Shown: positions 36,641-45,502 of the stretch, piece after piece
How positions within the stretch are numbered: position 1 is the first letter of the stretch
Layout of the letters: every line of letters begins with the position of its first letter
Program-made: the position numbers and the translations under genes
NCBI RefSeq assembly: GCF_030010375.1
Contig: NZ_JASCRY010000003.1
Location: 62,001-126,000 of the forward strand
From: Flavobacterium yafengii
Lineage (GTDB): Bacteria; Bacteroidota; Bacteroidia; Flavobacteriales; Flavobacteriaceae
DNA: 64,000 bases
Reading direction: 5' to 3'
The notes under the pieces: generated by a model
What the model was told of the DNA's origin: nothing
What the model saw: the letters and a program-made list of their open reading frames with translations, nothing else
The model's database searches: none

Positions 36641-36834
36641 ATTTTAAAAGGCATAAAAATCTGACTTAATTTTTGAGAGCAATTTTATTATGCAATATAA
36701 ACCGCATAACTAAAATTGCTTTTAAATTGTAACAAACTCATTTAAAGCACCATATAGTTTAATTTACTTCATTATCCAAGAGACAAGTCATTAAATATAA
36801 TTATCTTTATATCAATATTTTAAGTTAAATAAAC

Positions 36835-37923
36835 ATGAAAGCAGATACATTATTTACACCAAAAAAAGTAGGTTCTATTGATTTAAAAAATCGAATTGTT
36901 ATGGCACCCATGACTCGATGTAGAGCAATTGGAAACATTCCTAATGAATTAATGGCTAAATATTATCAACAACGCGCAAGTGCCGGATTGATCATAACCG
37001 AAGGAACCTCACCGTCACCTAATGGTCTTGGATATGCTCGAATTCCCGGAGTTTTTAATACGCAACAAATTGAAGGTTGGAAAAAAATCACCAATGCAGT
37101 TCATGAAAAAGGTGGTAAAATAATCATTCAATTAATGCACTCCGGAAGAATCAGCCATCTGCTTAATATGTCTAAAGAATCTGAGATATTAGCACCTTCC
37201 CAAGTAAAAGCAGCGGGGCAAATGTGGACTGATTCAAAAGGCCTTCAAGATTTTATAGTCCCAAAAGAAATGACTGCTCAAGACATTTTGAATGCAAAAG
37301 AAGAATATGTGACCGCAGCAAAAAATGCTTTATCAGCAGGTTTTGATGGTGTAGAACTGCATGGGGCAAATGGATATTTACTGGAAGAATTTCTTTCGCC
37401 TGTCAGTAATATCAGAACAGACGGTTATGGTGGAAGCATTGAAAATCGATGTCGTTTTGTTATTGAAGTTGTAGCTGCAGTTGCACTAGCTATTGGAAAA
37501 GAAAAAACGGGTATTCGTTTATCGCCTTATGGCGTAGCAAGTGATATGCCGCATTATCCTGAAATAGATGCTACTTATGATTATTTATCTAAAGAACTCA
37601 ACAAACTGGAAATTGCATACATTCATCTTGTGGATCATTCTGCTATGGGAGCTCCAGAAGTTCCTTTGGAAATTAAAAAATTGATCCGGCATAATTTTAA
37701 AAATACACTAATCCTTTGTGGTGGCAATACCAAAGAAAGTGCCGAAGAAGCTATTGAAAGCGGACTTACAGATTTGGTCGCTTTTGGTCGTCCGTTTATA
37801 AACAATCCTGATTTAGTAGAACGATTTGAAAACAATTGGCCTTTATCTCAAGACCTTAATATGGATTTATTTTATACTGCTGATGAAAAAGGATATACTG
37901 ATTATCCCGTATATAAAAGTTGA
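36835..37923 (+). CDS. Old Yellow Enzyme family alkene reductase
   Basis: A 362-residue FMN-dependent TIM-barrel ene-reductase that uses NAD(P)H to reduce activated C=C bonds (enals, enones, nitro esters). Recognised from LFTPKKVGSIDLKNRIVMAPMTR at the N-terminus, QLMHSGRISH, ELHGANGYLLEEFLSP (His and Asn that bind the substrate carbonyl, about residues 179-182) and VAFGRPFINNPDL at the C-terminus. Full length. A detoxification role fits the stress-gene surroundings. Only a degenerate version of the regulon site is upstream. Confidence 0.93.
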   Translation: MKADTLFTPKKVGSIDLKNRIVMAPMTRCRAIGNIPNELMAKYYQQRASAGLIITEGTSPSPNGLGYARIPGVFNTQQIEGWKKITNAVHEKGGKIIIQLMHSGRISHLLNMSKESEILAPSQVKAAGQMWTDSKGLQDFIVPKEMTAQDILNAKEEYVTAAKNALSAGFDGVELHGANGYLLEEFLSPVSNIRTDGYGGSIENRCRFVIEVVAAVALAIGKEKTGIRLSPYGVASDMPHYPEIDATYDYLSKELNKLEIAYIHLVDHSAMGAPEVPLEIKKLIRHNFKNTLILCGGNTKESAEEAIESGLTDLVAFGRPFINNPDLVERFENNWPLSQDLNMDLFYTADEKGYTDYPVYKS

Positions 37924-37980
37924 TAAAAGAATATGTTGAATGCTAAAACATTGTTTTAAATCATTTTAAATCAAAAGCAA

Positions 37981-39042
37981 ATGAAAGATATAGCGCAATT
38001 ATTAGCTTTATTAGGCGATGAAAAAGACTCTTTATTAAATCATGTCTGTAAAACAATTTCGAAAGATCAAATTCATTTACCCAATCCTTCTCATATAGAT
38101 ACCGTTTTTTTACAAAGCAATCGAAACGGACAAACTCTTCGCAGTTTGACACAATTATACCATCATGGGCGACTTTCGGATACTGGCTATATTTCTATTT
38201 TACCCGTAGATCAAGGAATTGAACATACTGCAGGAAGTTCATTTTCTCCAAACCCTATTTATTTTGACCCTGAAAATATTGTAAAATTAGCGATTGAGGC
38301 AGGTTGTAACGCAGTGGCCTCTACAATGGGAGGACTTGCACTGTTATCCAGAAAATATGCGCATAAAATTCCGTTTGTGGTAAAAATCAATCACAATGAA
38401 CTCCTAACCTATCCCAATAAATACGATCAAATCATGTTTGGAAGTGTTCGAGACGCTTGGAATATGGGAGCTGTAGCTGTAGGTGCAACAGTTTACTTTG
38501 GCTCAGCCGAATCTAACAGACAAATTATAGCAGTCGCAAAAGCATTTGAAGAAGCGCATAATTTAGGTATGGCAACCATTCTTTGGTGTTATTCAAGAAA
38601 TGATGGATTCATAAAAGACGGTGTCGATTACAATACCGCTGCTGATATCACTGGTCAAGCCAATTACTTAGGTGTTTCTATTCAGGCTGATATCATTAAA
38701 CAAAAGTTACCAACGAATAACGGCGGTTTTACCACGATCCAATTTGCAAAAACAAATCCAGATATGTATTCCAAATTAGCCAGTAATCATCCCATAGACT
38801 TATGCCGCTATCAGGTAATGAATTGTTTTTCTGGCCGTATCAGCATGATTAATTCAGGAGGTGAATCAAAAGGCGAAACTGATTTGGCCGAAGCCATAAA
38901 AACTGCCGTTATAAATAAACGAGCAGGTGGAGCTGGAATGATTATGGGTCGAAAAGCTTTCCAGCGTCCCTTTGGCGAAGGCGTAAAACTCATAAATTCT
39001 GTTCAGGAAATTTATCTTGCTAAAGAAGTTTATATTGCTTAA
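37981..39042 (+). CDS. Class I fructose-bisphosphate aldolase (DhnA/FbaB type)
   Basis: A 353-residue Schiff-base aldolase that cleaves fructose 1,6-bisphosphate in glycolysis and gluconeogenesis. Motifs include [17 protein letters not shown] (phosphate and active-site Asp), [10 protein letters not shown], and the C-terminal [39 protein letters not shown] phosphate-binding loop. It starts 57 bases after the OYE stop, on the same strand, so they may be co-transcribed. The class I form is often used under particular carbon or stress conditions alongside a class II enzyme elsewhere. Confidence 0.92.
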   Translation: MKDIAQLLALLGDEKDSLLNHVCKTISKDQIHLPNPSHIDTVFLQSNRNGQTLRSLTQLYHHGRLSDTGYISILPVDQGIEHTAGSSFSPNPIYFDPENIVKLAIEAGCNAVASTMGGLALLSRKYAHKIPFVVKINHNELLTYPNKYDQIMFGSVRDAWNMGAVAVGATVYFGSAESNRQIIAVAKAFEEAHNLGMATILWCYSRNDGFIKDGVDYNTAADITGQANYLGVSIQADIIKQKLPTNNGGFTTIQFAKTNPDMYSKLASNHPIDLCRYQVMNCFSGRISMINSGGESKGETDLAEAIKTAVINKRAGGAGMIMGRKAFQRPFGEGVKLINSVQEIYLAKEVYIA

Positions 39043-39119
39043 ATCATTGATTTACAAATTAATAAAAAGCCACGCAAATAAATTAAAATACTGATTACAA
39101 GCTTTTCCTTAAATTCTAG

Positions 39120-39185
39120 GTGTGAATCATGTAACTTATTTTTACAATTTTATAATACTTTTAGAAAGGAATAAAATGACCTTTG
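39120..39185 (+). promoter_or_regulatory. 21-bp direct-repeat promoter site 4 (dps)
   Basis: GTGTGAAT, core 1 ATGTAAC (39129-39135), core 2 TTATAAT (39150-39156), TTTG at 39182-39185. The dps ATG is 103 bases downstream, giving a long leader. Confidence 0.82.
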
Positions 39186-39287
39186 TATTATAGTATACTT
39201 TCTTACTTCTTGCATATAATTTAAAAAAGAACTTGTATGAAGTCATTAAAAAAGTAGCAATCAATTAAATAATAAAATATAGAAAAT

Positions 39288-39761
39288 ATGAAACTACAAA
39301 TTGGAATTTCACAAGAGCATTTAAAAAATAGCATTTCTATCCTGTCGTCAATTTTAGCGAATGAAATGACACTGTATGTTAAATTACGAAAATTTCATTG
39401 GAATGTTTCCGGCGAAAGTTTTATGGAATTTCACAAACTATTTGAAAGCCAATATACACAATTGGAAGCTTCAATAGATGAAATTGCAGAACGCATCAGC
39501 AAATTAGGAGGGAAAACTATTGGAACAATGAAAGAATTTTCAGATTTAACTATAATAAAAGAATCGCCTAATCATTACCCATCCCAAAAAGACATGGTTA
39601 AAGAATTATTAGAAGATCATGAAACAGTTATTGTTCATCTTCGAAAAGATGTTGACATAAGTGCCGAAGAAAATAAAGATGCTGGAACGGCTGATTTCCT
39701 TACAGGTTTGATGGAAGCACACGAAACAATGGCTTGGACACTAAGAAGATATTTAGAATAA
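39288..39761 (+). CDS. dps: Dps-family DNA-protection ferritin
   Basis: A 157-residue mini-ferritin that oxidises and stores iron in a 12-subunit shell and can coat DNA in stationary phase. The inter-subunit ferroxidase site is visible as KFHWNVSGESFMEFHKLFESQYTQLEASIDEIAERI (His, Asp and Glu ligands, about residues 34-66). Length and helical layout are normal. Expression is predicted from direct-repeat site 4. In Bacteroides and relatives dps is oxygen/peroxide-induced through OxyR, so a different, AraC-like control here would be notable. Confidence 0.92.
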   Translation: MKLQIGISQEHLKNSISILSSILANEMTLYVKLRKFHWNVSGESFMEFHKLFESQYTQLEASIDEIAERISKLGGKTIGTMKEFSDLTIIKESPNHYPSQKDMVKELLEDHETVIVHLRKDVDISAEENKDAGTADFLTGLMEAHETMAWTLRRYLE

Positions 39762-39777
39762 TAAAAAACATAAAAAA

Positions 39778-39891
39778 ATGGAAAATTCAGAAAACGAAGT
39801 TTATTCAGCTTCTAATAGTCATTGTAGAGTTGGTAAAATAACTCCTAAAAAAATTGAAGAAGATAAATCTGTAACAAAAATAGATTCATAA
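39778..39891 (+). CDS. Possible 37-residue polar peptide downstream of dps
   Basis: ATG at 39778, preceded by an A-run, opens a 37-codon frame rich in Asn, Ser, Lys and Glu, with SHCRVGKITPKKIEEDK in the middle. It starts 16 bases after the dps stop and ends before a clear terminator, so it would be on the dps mRNA. No family is recognised. Confidence 0.45.
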   Translation: MENSENEVYSASNSHCRVGKITPKKIEEDKSVTKIDS

Positions 39892-39928
39892 AAATAGTAA
39901 AGTTAGGTTGGTTTTTTTTGGTTTGGTT

Positions 39929-39959
39929 AAGGGCTATTGTTTTTACAATAGCCCTTTTT
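39929..39959 (+). terminator. Terminator of the dps unit
   Basis: AAGGGCTATTGT (39929-39940) pairs with ACAATAGCCCTT (39945-39956) around a 4-T loop, followed by Ts. Confidence 0.92.
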
Positions 39960-40019
39960 GGTATTATAATTATTCCAATCTTTATTTAAATTAATCACAT
40001 TGACTATTCAATTTAAAAC

Positions 40020-40085
40020 ATGTAAATTATATAACATTTACCTAAAGTAATGTAATGTTTTTTTAGATTAAATAACTGAAATTTA
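40020..40085 (+). promoter_or_regulatory. 21-bp direct-repeat promoter site 5
   Basis: GTAAAT in place of GTGAAT (40022), core 1 ATATAAC (40029-40035), core 2 ATGTAAT (40050-40056), TTTA at 40082-40085. It lies 61 bases before the ATG at 40146. Confidence 0.78.
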
Positions 40086-40145
40086 AATAATTGTAATTCA
40101 TTAATTGTAAAAACAGTTACATCGTACAACACTAAAAAAACAGCT

Positions 40146-40529
40146 ATGAAAACAACAAAAAAATTAGGTGTTTGGATGGATCATTCCATGGCCCATCTAA
40201 TGGAATTTACCTCTAAGCATTTTGAAATTGAAACGATTGAATCAAAACTTAGCAACCAGGAAAAAATTACAAGATTAGCAAAATCTGAAAACTCAAGTTT
40301 TAGTAAAGAGAAAAAGCAACTCCTTGATTACTATAAAAAAATTGGAGAAGCCATAAAAAATTATAAACGCGTAATCCTCTTTGGACCTACGGATGCAAAA
40401 ATAGAACTCTTTGATCTTTTGAGTGAAGACACCCGTTTTTTAAAAATTAAATTCGAGATTAAAAACACTGATAAAATGACCAAAAATCAGCAACATACTT
40501 TTGTTAAAGAATACTTTTCAAGAGCATAA
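40146..40529 (+). CDS. Small eRF1-like-domain protein (putative)
   Basis: A 127-residue protein. KKLGVWMDHSMAHLMEF at the start and RVILFGPTDAKIELFDLLSED later resemble a Bacteroidota family related to bacterial eRF1-like (baeRF) domains, in which GVWxDHxxA and FGPxxAK are recurrent. The C-terminal helix DKMTKNQQHTFVKEYF is also typical of that family. The function of these proteins is not established; links to ribosome or translation stress have been proposed. It is driven by direct-repeat site 5 and followed by a small membrane gene. Confidence 0.55.
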   Translation: MKTTKKLGVWMDHSMAHLMEFTSKHFEIETIESKLSNQEKITRLAKSENSSFSKEKKQLLDYYKKIGEAIKNYKRVILFGPTDAKIELFDLLSEDTRFLKIKFEIKNTDKMTKNQQHTFVKEYFSRA

Positions 40530-40572
40530 TTCAAACTTTATAAAATAATATATCCACTTAAAAAAATTAAAA

Positions 40573-40794
40573 ATGAAAATAAGAACTATAGGAATCGTTA
40601 TGATTATTTTGGGCATAATTATGTTGTTGTATAATAGTTTTAATTATGTAACAACTGAAAAAGTGGTTGACATAGGACCAATTCAAATCAACAAGGAAGT
40701 TAATCATCCCATAAAATGGTCTCCAGTTATAGGAATTGTACTTGCTGTGGGAGGTATCGTTCTAATAGTAGTAAGTAATAAAAAAGAAGCTTAA
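40573..40794 (+). CDS. Small membrane protein (two helices)
   Basis: A 73-residue protein with helices at about 5-25 and 48-68, and a polar loop (TTEKVVDIGPIQINKEVNHPIKW) between them. Similar small proteins are often annotated as DUF3185-like. It lies 43 bases after the preceding gene and probably shares its transcript from site 5. No catalytic motif is present. Confidence 0.65.
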   Translation: MKIRTIGIVMIILGIIMLLYNSFNYVTTEKVVDIGPIQINKEVNHPIKWSPVIGIVLAVGGIVLIVVSNKKEA

Positions 40795-40824
40795 TTCTCT
40801 CTTTAAAGTTTTAATTTACTGAAT

Positions 40825-40890
40825 GTGTGAATAATGCAACATTAAATAATAGTTATATAACACATTTACCTCCAATTATAATGAATTTTG
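40825..40890 (+). promoter_or_regulatory. 21-bp direct-repeat promoter site 6 (DUF2383-Mla operon)
   Basis: GTGTGAAT, core 1 ATGCAAC (40834-40840), core 2 ATATAAC (40855-40861), TTTG at 40887-40890, followed by TAAAG. The ATG at 40961 is 71 bases further. Confidence 0.85.
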
Positions 40891-40960
40891 TAAAGGAGCT
40901 AGTTTTAAATAAAATGTATTAAAGTATAACCTAGTTTAGTTACTGTTAAAATATAATAAG

Positions 40961-41449
40961 ATGAATAAAGATAAATCAATTGTTGTATTAAATAATCTTA
41001 TTGAAATCAATAATGATAGAATTCAGGTTTATGAAACTGCAACAATAGTAACAGAAGAAAGTGATTTGAAAAATTTGTTTTCTGAATTCCAAAAAACAAG
41101 CAAAATTTTTAAATCAGAACTGGTAAAAGAAGTTCAAAAAATGGGTGGTGTTGCTATTGATGTAATTAAACAAAACAGTTTTTTTGTGAAGCTTTGGATT
41201 AATTTCAAAGCAAGTATTATCGATAAAGAACGAGAAGACATTTTAAATACTCTTAAATACAAAGAATTCGTAGCTATAGAAAACTATAAAGACACTTTGG
41301 CTAATAATTTTGACCACCTTACCGCTGAGCTTATTATTATGCTTAAATCCCAACAAATTTTATTAACTGCTCATCATGATGAAGTGAAAAAGTTAGGTGA
41401 TTTATGTTGTCTTAATAAAAATATTTTTTCACTAATTTACTTTAAGTAA
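40961..41449 (+). CDS. DUF2383/PA2169-type four-helix-bundle protein
   Basis: A 162-residue helical protein. VLNNLIEINNDRIQVYETATIVTEESDLKNLFSEFQKTSKIFKSELVKEVQKMGG and the later KYKEFVAIENYKDTL and ELIIMLKSQQILLTAHHDEVKKL match the PA2169/DUF2383 ferritin-like family, which is stress-associated and of unknown activity. Carboxylate and histidine residues are scattered but no complete di-iron site is obvious. It begins the operon driven by site 6 and is followed 36 bases later by the lipid-transport genes. Confidence 0.8.
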   Translation: MNKDKSIVVLNNLIEINNDRIQVYETATIVTEESDLKNLFSEFQKTSKIFKSELVKEVQKMGGVAIDVIKQNSFFVKLWINFKASIIDKEREDILNTLKYKEFVAIENYKDTLANNFDHLTAELIIMLKSQQILLTAHHDEVKKLGDLCCLNKNIFSLIYFK

Positions 41450-41485
41450 ATGATTATTCCGCATCCATAAAAAACACAATAATAA

Positions 41486-42277
41486 ATGAATAATATAGTA
41501 ATAGCCAAAAAAGAAAGTATAATCATCTATTTGAAAGAAACTTTTAATGATGTAGGCAATATTACATTATTTTCAATACGTTTTTTTAAAGAAGTGATTA
41601 GGTCTCCTTATGAAATAAAGGAATTCATTAAACAATGTTATGTAATTGGATATAAATCTTTACCCTTGGTAACCATCACAGGTTTTATAATGGGATTAGT
41701 GCTTACGCTGCAATCAAGACCTACATTGGCCAAGTTTGGTGCAGAATCCTGGCTGCCAAGTATGGTTGCTCTTTCATTAATCAGAGAAATTGCTCCCGTA
41801 ATTACCGCTTTGATTTGTGCTGGTAAAGTTTCATCCGGTATTGGCGCAGAATTAGGTTCCATGAAAGTGACAGAACAAATAGATGCGATGGAGGTATCGG
41901 CTATAAATCCATATAAATATTTAGTTGTCACAAGAGTTTTGGCTACAACGCTTATGATTCCGCTGTTAGTGATTTATGCTGATGGTATTGGTATTATCGG
42001 AGGATATGTAGGTATAAATATCCATAGTGATGTTAATTTGTATCGTTACCTCTCGCAAGTTTTAGAATCCATTACATTCTTAGATATTTTTCCGGCGACT
42101 CTGAAAACTTTTTTCTTTGGTTTTTTTATTGGTATGATTGGTTGTTACAAAGGTTTCAATGCTGTTAACGGAACCGAAAGTGTTGGAAAAGCCGCTAACT
42201 CTGCCGTAGTTACTGCATCACTTACAATATTTATTATTGACATGCTTGCAGTACAAATAACTGATTTATTTTTCTAA
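41486..42277 (+). CDS. MlaE-family ABC permease
   Basis: A 263-residue inner-membrane protein of the MlaE/YrbE family, with about five or six membrane helices. TGFIMGLVLTLQSRPTLAKFGAESWLPSMVALSLIREIAPVITALICAGKVSSGIGAELGSMKVTEQIDAMEV is the family's central conserved region (including the coupling helix ELGSMKVTEQIDA). With the next two genes it forms an Mla/MCE-type transporter that moves phospholipids between the membranes of Gram-negative bacteria. The next gene starts one base after this stop. Confidence 0.93.
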   Translation: MNNIVIAKKESIIIYLKETFNDVGNITLFSIRFFKEVIRSPYEIKEFIKQCYVIGYKSLPLVTITGFIMGLVLTLQSRPTLAKFGAESWLPSMVALSLIREIAPVITALICAGKVSSGIGAELGSMKVTEQIDAMEVSAINPYKYLVVTRVLATTLMIPLLVIYADGIGIIGGYVGINIHSDVNLYRYLSQVLESITFLDIFPATLKTFFFGFFIGMIGCYKGFNAVNGTESVGKAANSAVVTASLTIFIIDMLAVQITDLFF

Positions 42278-42278
42278 A

Positions 42279-43055
42279 ATGATACAAGAAAAAACAATAA
42301 TAGCTCCTGCCCATATTTCTAAAACTAATACTCCAGTTATAGAAATAAAAGAACTTTATAAATCCTTTGGGAATAATGAGGTTTTAAAAGGAGTTACATT
42401 CTCTGTAAATAAAGGCGAAAATTTAGTGGTATTAGGAAAATCAGGTTCTGGAAAATCAATAGCTATAAAATGTTTAGTAGGTTTAGTCGTTGCTGACAAA
42501 GGTGAAATAAATGTATTTGGCACAGATATCACAAAAATTGATACCAATGAACTTAATGAAATTAGAGTTAGAATTGGGTTTCTTTTTCAAAATGCAGCTT
42601 TGTATGATTCCATGAGTGTTCGAGAAAACCTTGGATTTACCTTGAAAAGACATGCTAAAGATTTATCTGCTGAAGAGGTAGAAAATCAAATTAAAGAGGT
42701 TTTAGAAAGTGTCGGTTTAAGTGAAGTAATTGATAAAATGCCTTCGGAATTATCAGGAGGAATGCGAAAAAGGATAGGACTTGCAAGAACTCTTATTCTG
42801 AAACCCGAAATAGTATTATATGATGAACCTACCACTGGATTAGACACTATAACGTCAAGAGAAATCAGCGAGTTACTGTTAGAAATCCAAAAAAAAAATA
42901 AAACATCTTCCATTATTATCACTCATGACATGGCTTGTGCAAAACACACCGCTGATCGACTGGTGATTTTAAAAGATGGTGTGATACATGCCGAAGGAAC
43001 GTACAAAGAATTAGAAAAAAGTGATGACGAATGGGTTCGCTCTTTTTTCATATAA
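42279..43055 (+). CDS. MlaF-type ABC ATPase
   Basis: A 258-residue ATPase of the Mla/MCE transporter. Walker A is GKSGSGKSIAIK (about residues 53-64), the signature LSGGMRKRIGLARTL (about 157-171) has the Mla-typical GMRKR, Walker B is IVLYDEPTTGLD (about 177-188), and the switch His is in IIITHD. It lies between permease and MCE protein with minimal spacing, so all three are co-expressed from site 6. Confidence 0.94.
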   Translation: MIQEKTIIAPAHISKTNTPVIEIKELYKSFGNNEVLKGVTFSVNKGENLVVLGKSGSGKSIAIKCLVGLVVADKGEINVFGTDITKIDTNELNEIRVRIGFLFQNAALYDSMSVRENLGFTLKRHAKDLSAEEVENQIKEVLESVGLSEVIDKMPSELSGGMRKRIGLARTLILKPEIVLYDEPTTGLDTITSREISELLLEIQKKNKTSSIIITHDMACAKHTADRLVILKDGVIHAEGTYKELEKSDDEWVRSFFI

Positions 43056-43072
43056 AAATAAAAAAATAAAAA

Positions 43073-43957
43073 ATGAATAAAGAATCTGGATACCAATGGA
43101 AGTTAGGAATGTTTGTAATTATAGGATTGGTACTTTTTGTTGCAACAATTTATTTTGTTGGAAAACAGAAAAATCTATTTGGTGCTACATTTGAATTAAA
43201 TTCAAAATTTAATTCGGTGAACGGACTTGAAGTAGGTAATAATGTTCGTTTTTCCGGTATCAATATCGGTACAGTGGAAGAAATTGAATTTCTTACAGAC
43301 ACCTCAGTAGTTATCAAATTAGTCATAAAAGAAGAAGTCCGTAAATACATTAAAAAAGACGCTATTGCAAGTATCAATTCAGATGGTTTGATGGGCGATA
43401 AAGTACTCACAATATCCTCTGGAAAAAACTCTAATATCATTGTAGAAGACAATGATAATATTGCTTCAAAGCAAGCTATAGAAATGGATGATTTAATGGT
43501 TAGTGTAAAAAAAAGTGTTGATAATGCAGGTGTTATTACCGCTCAACTCGCTCAATTCAGTTATAGCATGAACAATGGAAATGGTGCTTTATCTAAATTA
43601 GTTTCCGATGAGGAATTTGGTAATAGTATAAAAAAAATGGTTGCTAATCTTGAAAATAGTTCTAATGAATTTAAAAAATTTACTGTCAAAATGAATGATG
43701 GTAAAGGTGCGCTATCAAAATTAGTGAGTGATGAAAAAATGGGTCGAATGATTGATTCTACTTTAACAAATATAAAAACAGGAACAGAAGGTCTTAATGA
43801 AGTTATAGAAGCTGCAAAACATAATTTCCTATTAAGAGGCTATTTCAATAAAAAGAAAAAAGCAGAAGATAAAAAACTGGATGACCTCGAAGATCAGGAA
43901 GAAATAGAAATGAAAAAGGAATTAAACATAGGTGCCAAATTTGATACTATAAAATAG
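43073..43957 (+). CDS. MCE (MlaD-type) substrate-binding protein
   Basis: A 294-residue protein anchored by one N-terminal helix (about 10-29). The MCE domain follows (about 37-117; FNSVNGLEVGNNVRFSGINIGTVEEIEF and SDGLMGDKVLTIS), then a long helical periplasmic region with two repeats of (G)ALSKLVSDE, and a highly charged tail. MCE domains form hexameric rings that carry lipids. The duplicated ALSKLVSDE segments (near 170 and 217) suggest an internal repeat in the coiled helical needle. Last gene of the operon. Confidence 0.92.
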   Translation: MNKESGYQWKLGMFVIIGLVLFVATIYFVGKQKNLFGATFELNSKFNSVNGLEVGNNVRFSGINIGTVEEIEFLTDTSVVIKLVIKEEVRKYIKKDAIASINSDGLMGDKVLTISSGKNSNIIVEDNDNIASKQAIEMDDLMVSVKKSVDNAGVITAQLAQFSYSMNNGNGALSKLVSDEEFGNSIKKMVANLENSSNEFKKFTVKMNDGKGALSKLVSDEKMGRMIDSTLTNIKTGTEGLNEVIEAAKHNFLLRGYFNKKKKAEDKKLDDLEDQEEIEMKKELNIGAKFDTIK

Positions 43958-44050
43958 CTTTTTGACAAATACCTTTGGATAGTGATATCGTAAAATATTT
44001 ATTCTAAAGTATAGTAAATTAAGAAAATACTTATTTTTAAATACCTAAAA

Positions 44051-44116
44051 GTGAGAATACTACAACTTTATAATAAAGTTATATAACATTTGATTTTAAA
44101 GCACGTAGTACCTTTA
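44051..44116 (+). promoter_or_regulatory. 21-bp direct-repeat promoter site 7 (DUF4382 lipoprotein)
   Basis: GTGAGAAT, core 1 CTACAAC (44060-44066), core 2 ATATAAC (44081-44087), -7 TACCTTTA with TTTA at 44113-44116. The ATG follows 35 bases later. Confidence 0.8.
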
Positions 44117-44150
44117 CAAAACTATAAATATTTTGAACCCCTAAATTAAA

Positions 44151-44921
44151 ATGAAAATGAAAAAAATGAAAATTATTCTGTCTTTCATCATGCTTGGATT
44201 ATTAATTTATTCATGCAACAATGATGATACCAATGCGAGTTATCCGTATGCAGTAAGATTGACTGATGCTCCAGGACCATATGATGAAGTGAATGTAGAC
44301 ATACAAGGTGTGGAAGTTATTGGTGAAGATGGCAAAACTATAGCACTTAATGTAGAAAAAGGAATTTATAATTTACTTGAATTTTCTAATGGTGTCGATA
44401 CATTAATTGCAACTGATTCACTGGAAATTTCTTCAGTAAAACAAATAAGACTTATTCTAGGTGCCGATAATACAGTAGTTCTTGATGGTGTGAGTTATCC
44501 TTTGAGTACGCCAAGTGCGGAACAAAGCGGATTAAAACTTCAAGTTAACCAAACACTTCAAGAAGGTTTTTTGTATACTGTTCTTTTGGATTTTGATGCC
44601 AATAAATCAGTGGTGAAATTAGGAAATGGCGGATATCAATTGAAACCGGTTATTAGAACAATAGAAAAAGCAATTAGCGGTTCTATAAAAGGGAAAATTA
44701 CTCCAATAGGAACAATGGCGGTAGTTGAAGCAACCTCATCAACAGCTGTAAGTTACACGAGTAATGTTAATGAAAACGGTGATTTTTTAGTAATGGGACT
44801 TCCTCCGGGAACCTACACCATTACCATCACTCCTGCTCTACCGTTATTACCAGTAACAAAAACTGACATAGTAGTTACAGCTGGCATCACAACTGACATA
44901 GGAGCTTTCATCATATTATAA
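44151..44921 (+). CDS. DUF4382-domain lipoprotein
   Basis: A 256-residue protein with lipobox LIYSC (Cys about residue 24). The DUF4382 domain covers about 35-175 (YAVRLTDAPGPYDEVNVDIQGVEVIGEDG and later LDFDANKSVVKLGNGGYQLKPVIR). A carboxypeptidase-regulatory-like beta sandwich follows at about 180-256 (GSIKGKITPIGTMAVVEA...GLPPGTYTITITPAL). DUF4382 proteins are envelope-anchored and of unknown function. It is a single-gene unit with its own regulon promoter and a strong terminator. Confidence 0.88.
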   Translation: MKMKKMKIILSFIMLGLLIYSCNNDDTNASYPYAVRLTDAPGPYDEVNVDIQGVEVIGEDGKTIALNVEKGIYNLLEFSNGVDTLIATDSLEISSVKQIRLILGADNTVVLDGVSYPLSTPSAEQSGLKLQVNQTLQEGFLYTVLLDFDANKSVVKLGNGGYQLKPVIRTIEKAISGSIKGKITPIGTMAVVEATSSTAVSYTSNVNENGDFLVMGLPPGTYTITITPALPLLPVTKTDIVVTAGITTDIGAFIIL

Positions 44922-44983
44922 GAGGATTGTTTAAAATGCTGGTTTTAACTACAAAACAGCATTACATACAACCCGATAAATCT

Positions 44984-45041
44984 AAAATCATTAAAAACAT
45001 CATTCAATATTACGATGTTTTTAATGATTTTATTTTTTTAG
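44984..45041. terminator. Strong terminator after DUF4382 gene
   Basis: An 18-bp perfect stem (44984-45001 with 45014-45031) around a 12-base loop, followed by a T-rich run. Confidence 0.88.
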
Positions 45042-45087
45042 GTTCAAATAAAAATACCAATCTAAATAATCTCAAATTTAATTCAAC

Positions 45088-45303
45088 ATGAAAACCGAAA
45101 AAGAACTCAATGAAGCTATTCTTAAAATTACAATGAAAATACGGAATGACTATCCTGAATTATCTAAATATTTATTAGAGATGCCCGTAACTATTCCGGA
45201 CATTTCAAATCCTGAAATAAACAGTAAAACACTAACGGATTATTACGAATCATTAGAAAATATGCTGAAAAAATATATTTCAAATCATAACAAGACTTCC
45301 TAA
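45088..45303 (+). CDS. Small acidic helical protein of unknown function
   Basis: A 71-residue protein without signal peptide. It reads as two helices (KELNEAILKITMKIRNDYPELSKYLLEM and TLTDYYESLENMLKKYI) linked by a Pro/Ile-rich segment VTIPDISNPEI. I do not recognise a named domain. It has its own A-rich start context, and no regulon site precedes it, but it stands among the stress genes. Confidence 0.65.
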   Translation: MKTEKELNEAILKITMKIRNDYPELSKYLLEMPVTIPDISNPEINSKTLTDYYESLENMLKKYISNHNKTS

Positions 45304-45398
45304 TTAATCCGCAATTAATTATTGATTTTCAATGCCATAAAAATATTCTTTTATTCTACTAGTCTTTTTTACAGGAATCCTGTTAATTTTTATAAAAT

Positions 45399-45464
45399 CA
45401 GTGAATAAAACAAGTTATTCCAAAAGTTATATAACTGATTTAATGCTTAAACGCGCGAACTTTG
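45399..45464 (+). promoter_or_regulatory. 21-bp direct-repeat promoter site 8 (CsbD gene)
   Basis: GTGAAT at 45401, weak core 1 AAACAAG (45408-45414), strong core 2 ATATAAC (45429-45435), TTTG at 45461-45464, then TAAAG as in site 6. The distance to the ATG is 39 bases. Its core 1 is the weakest of the ten, but spacing is exact. Confidence 0.72.
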
Positions 45465-45502
45465 TAAAGTGAAAACTATTTCGCATACAATACATACAAA
45501 AA

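Noticed and set aside
36700..36770. AATTGTAAC about 33 bases before TTTA upstream of the OYE gene
   Set aside because: The near box fits but the far box is wrong in spacing (CATAAC about 2 bp off) and no GTGAAT is present; at best a degenerate half-site.
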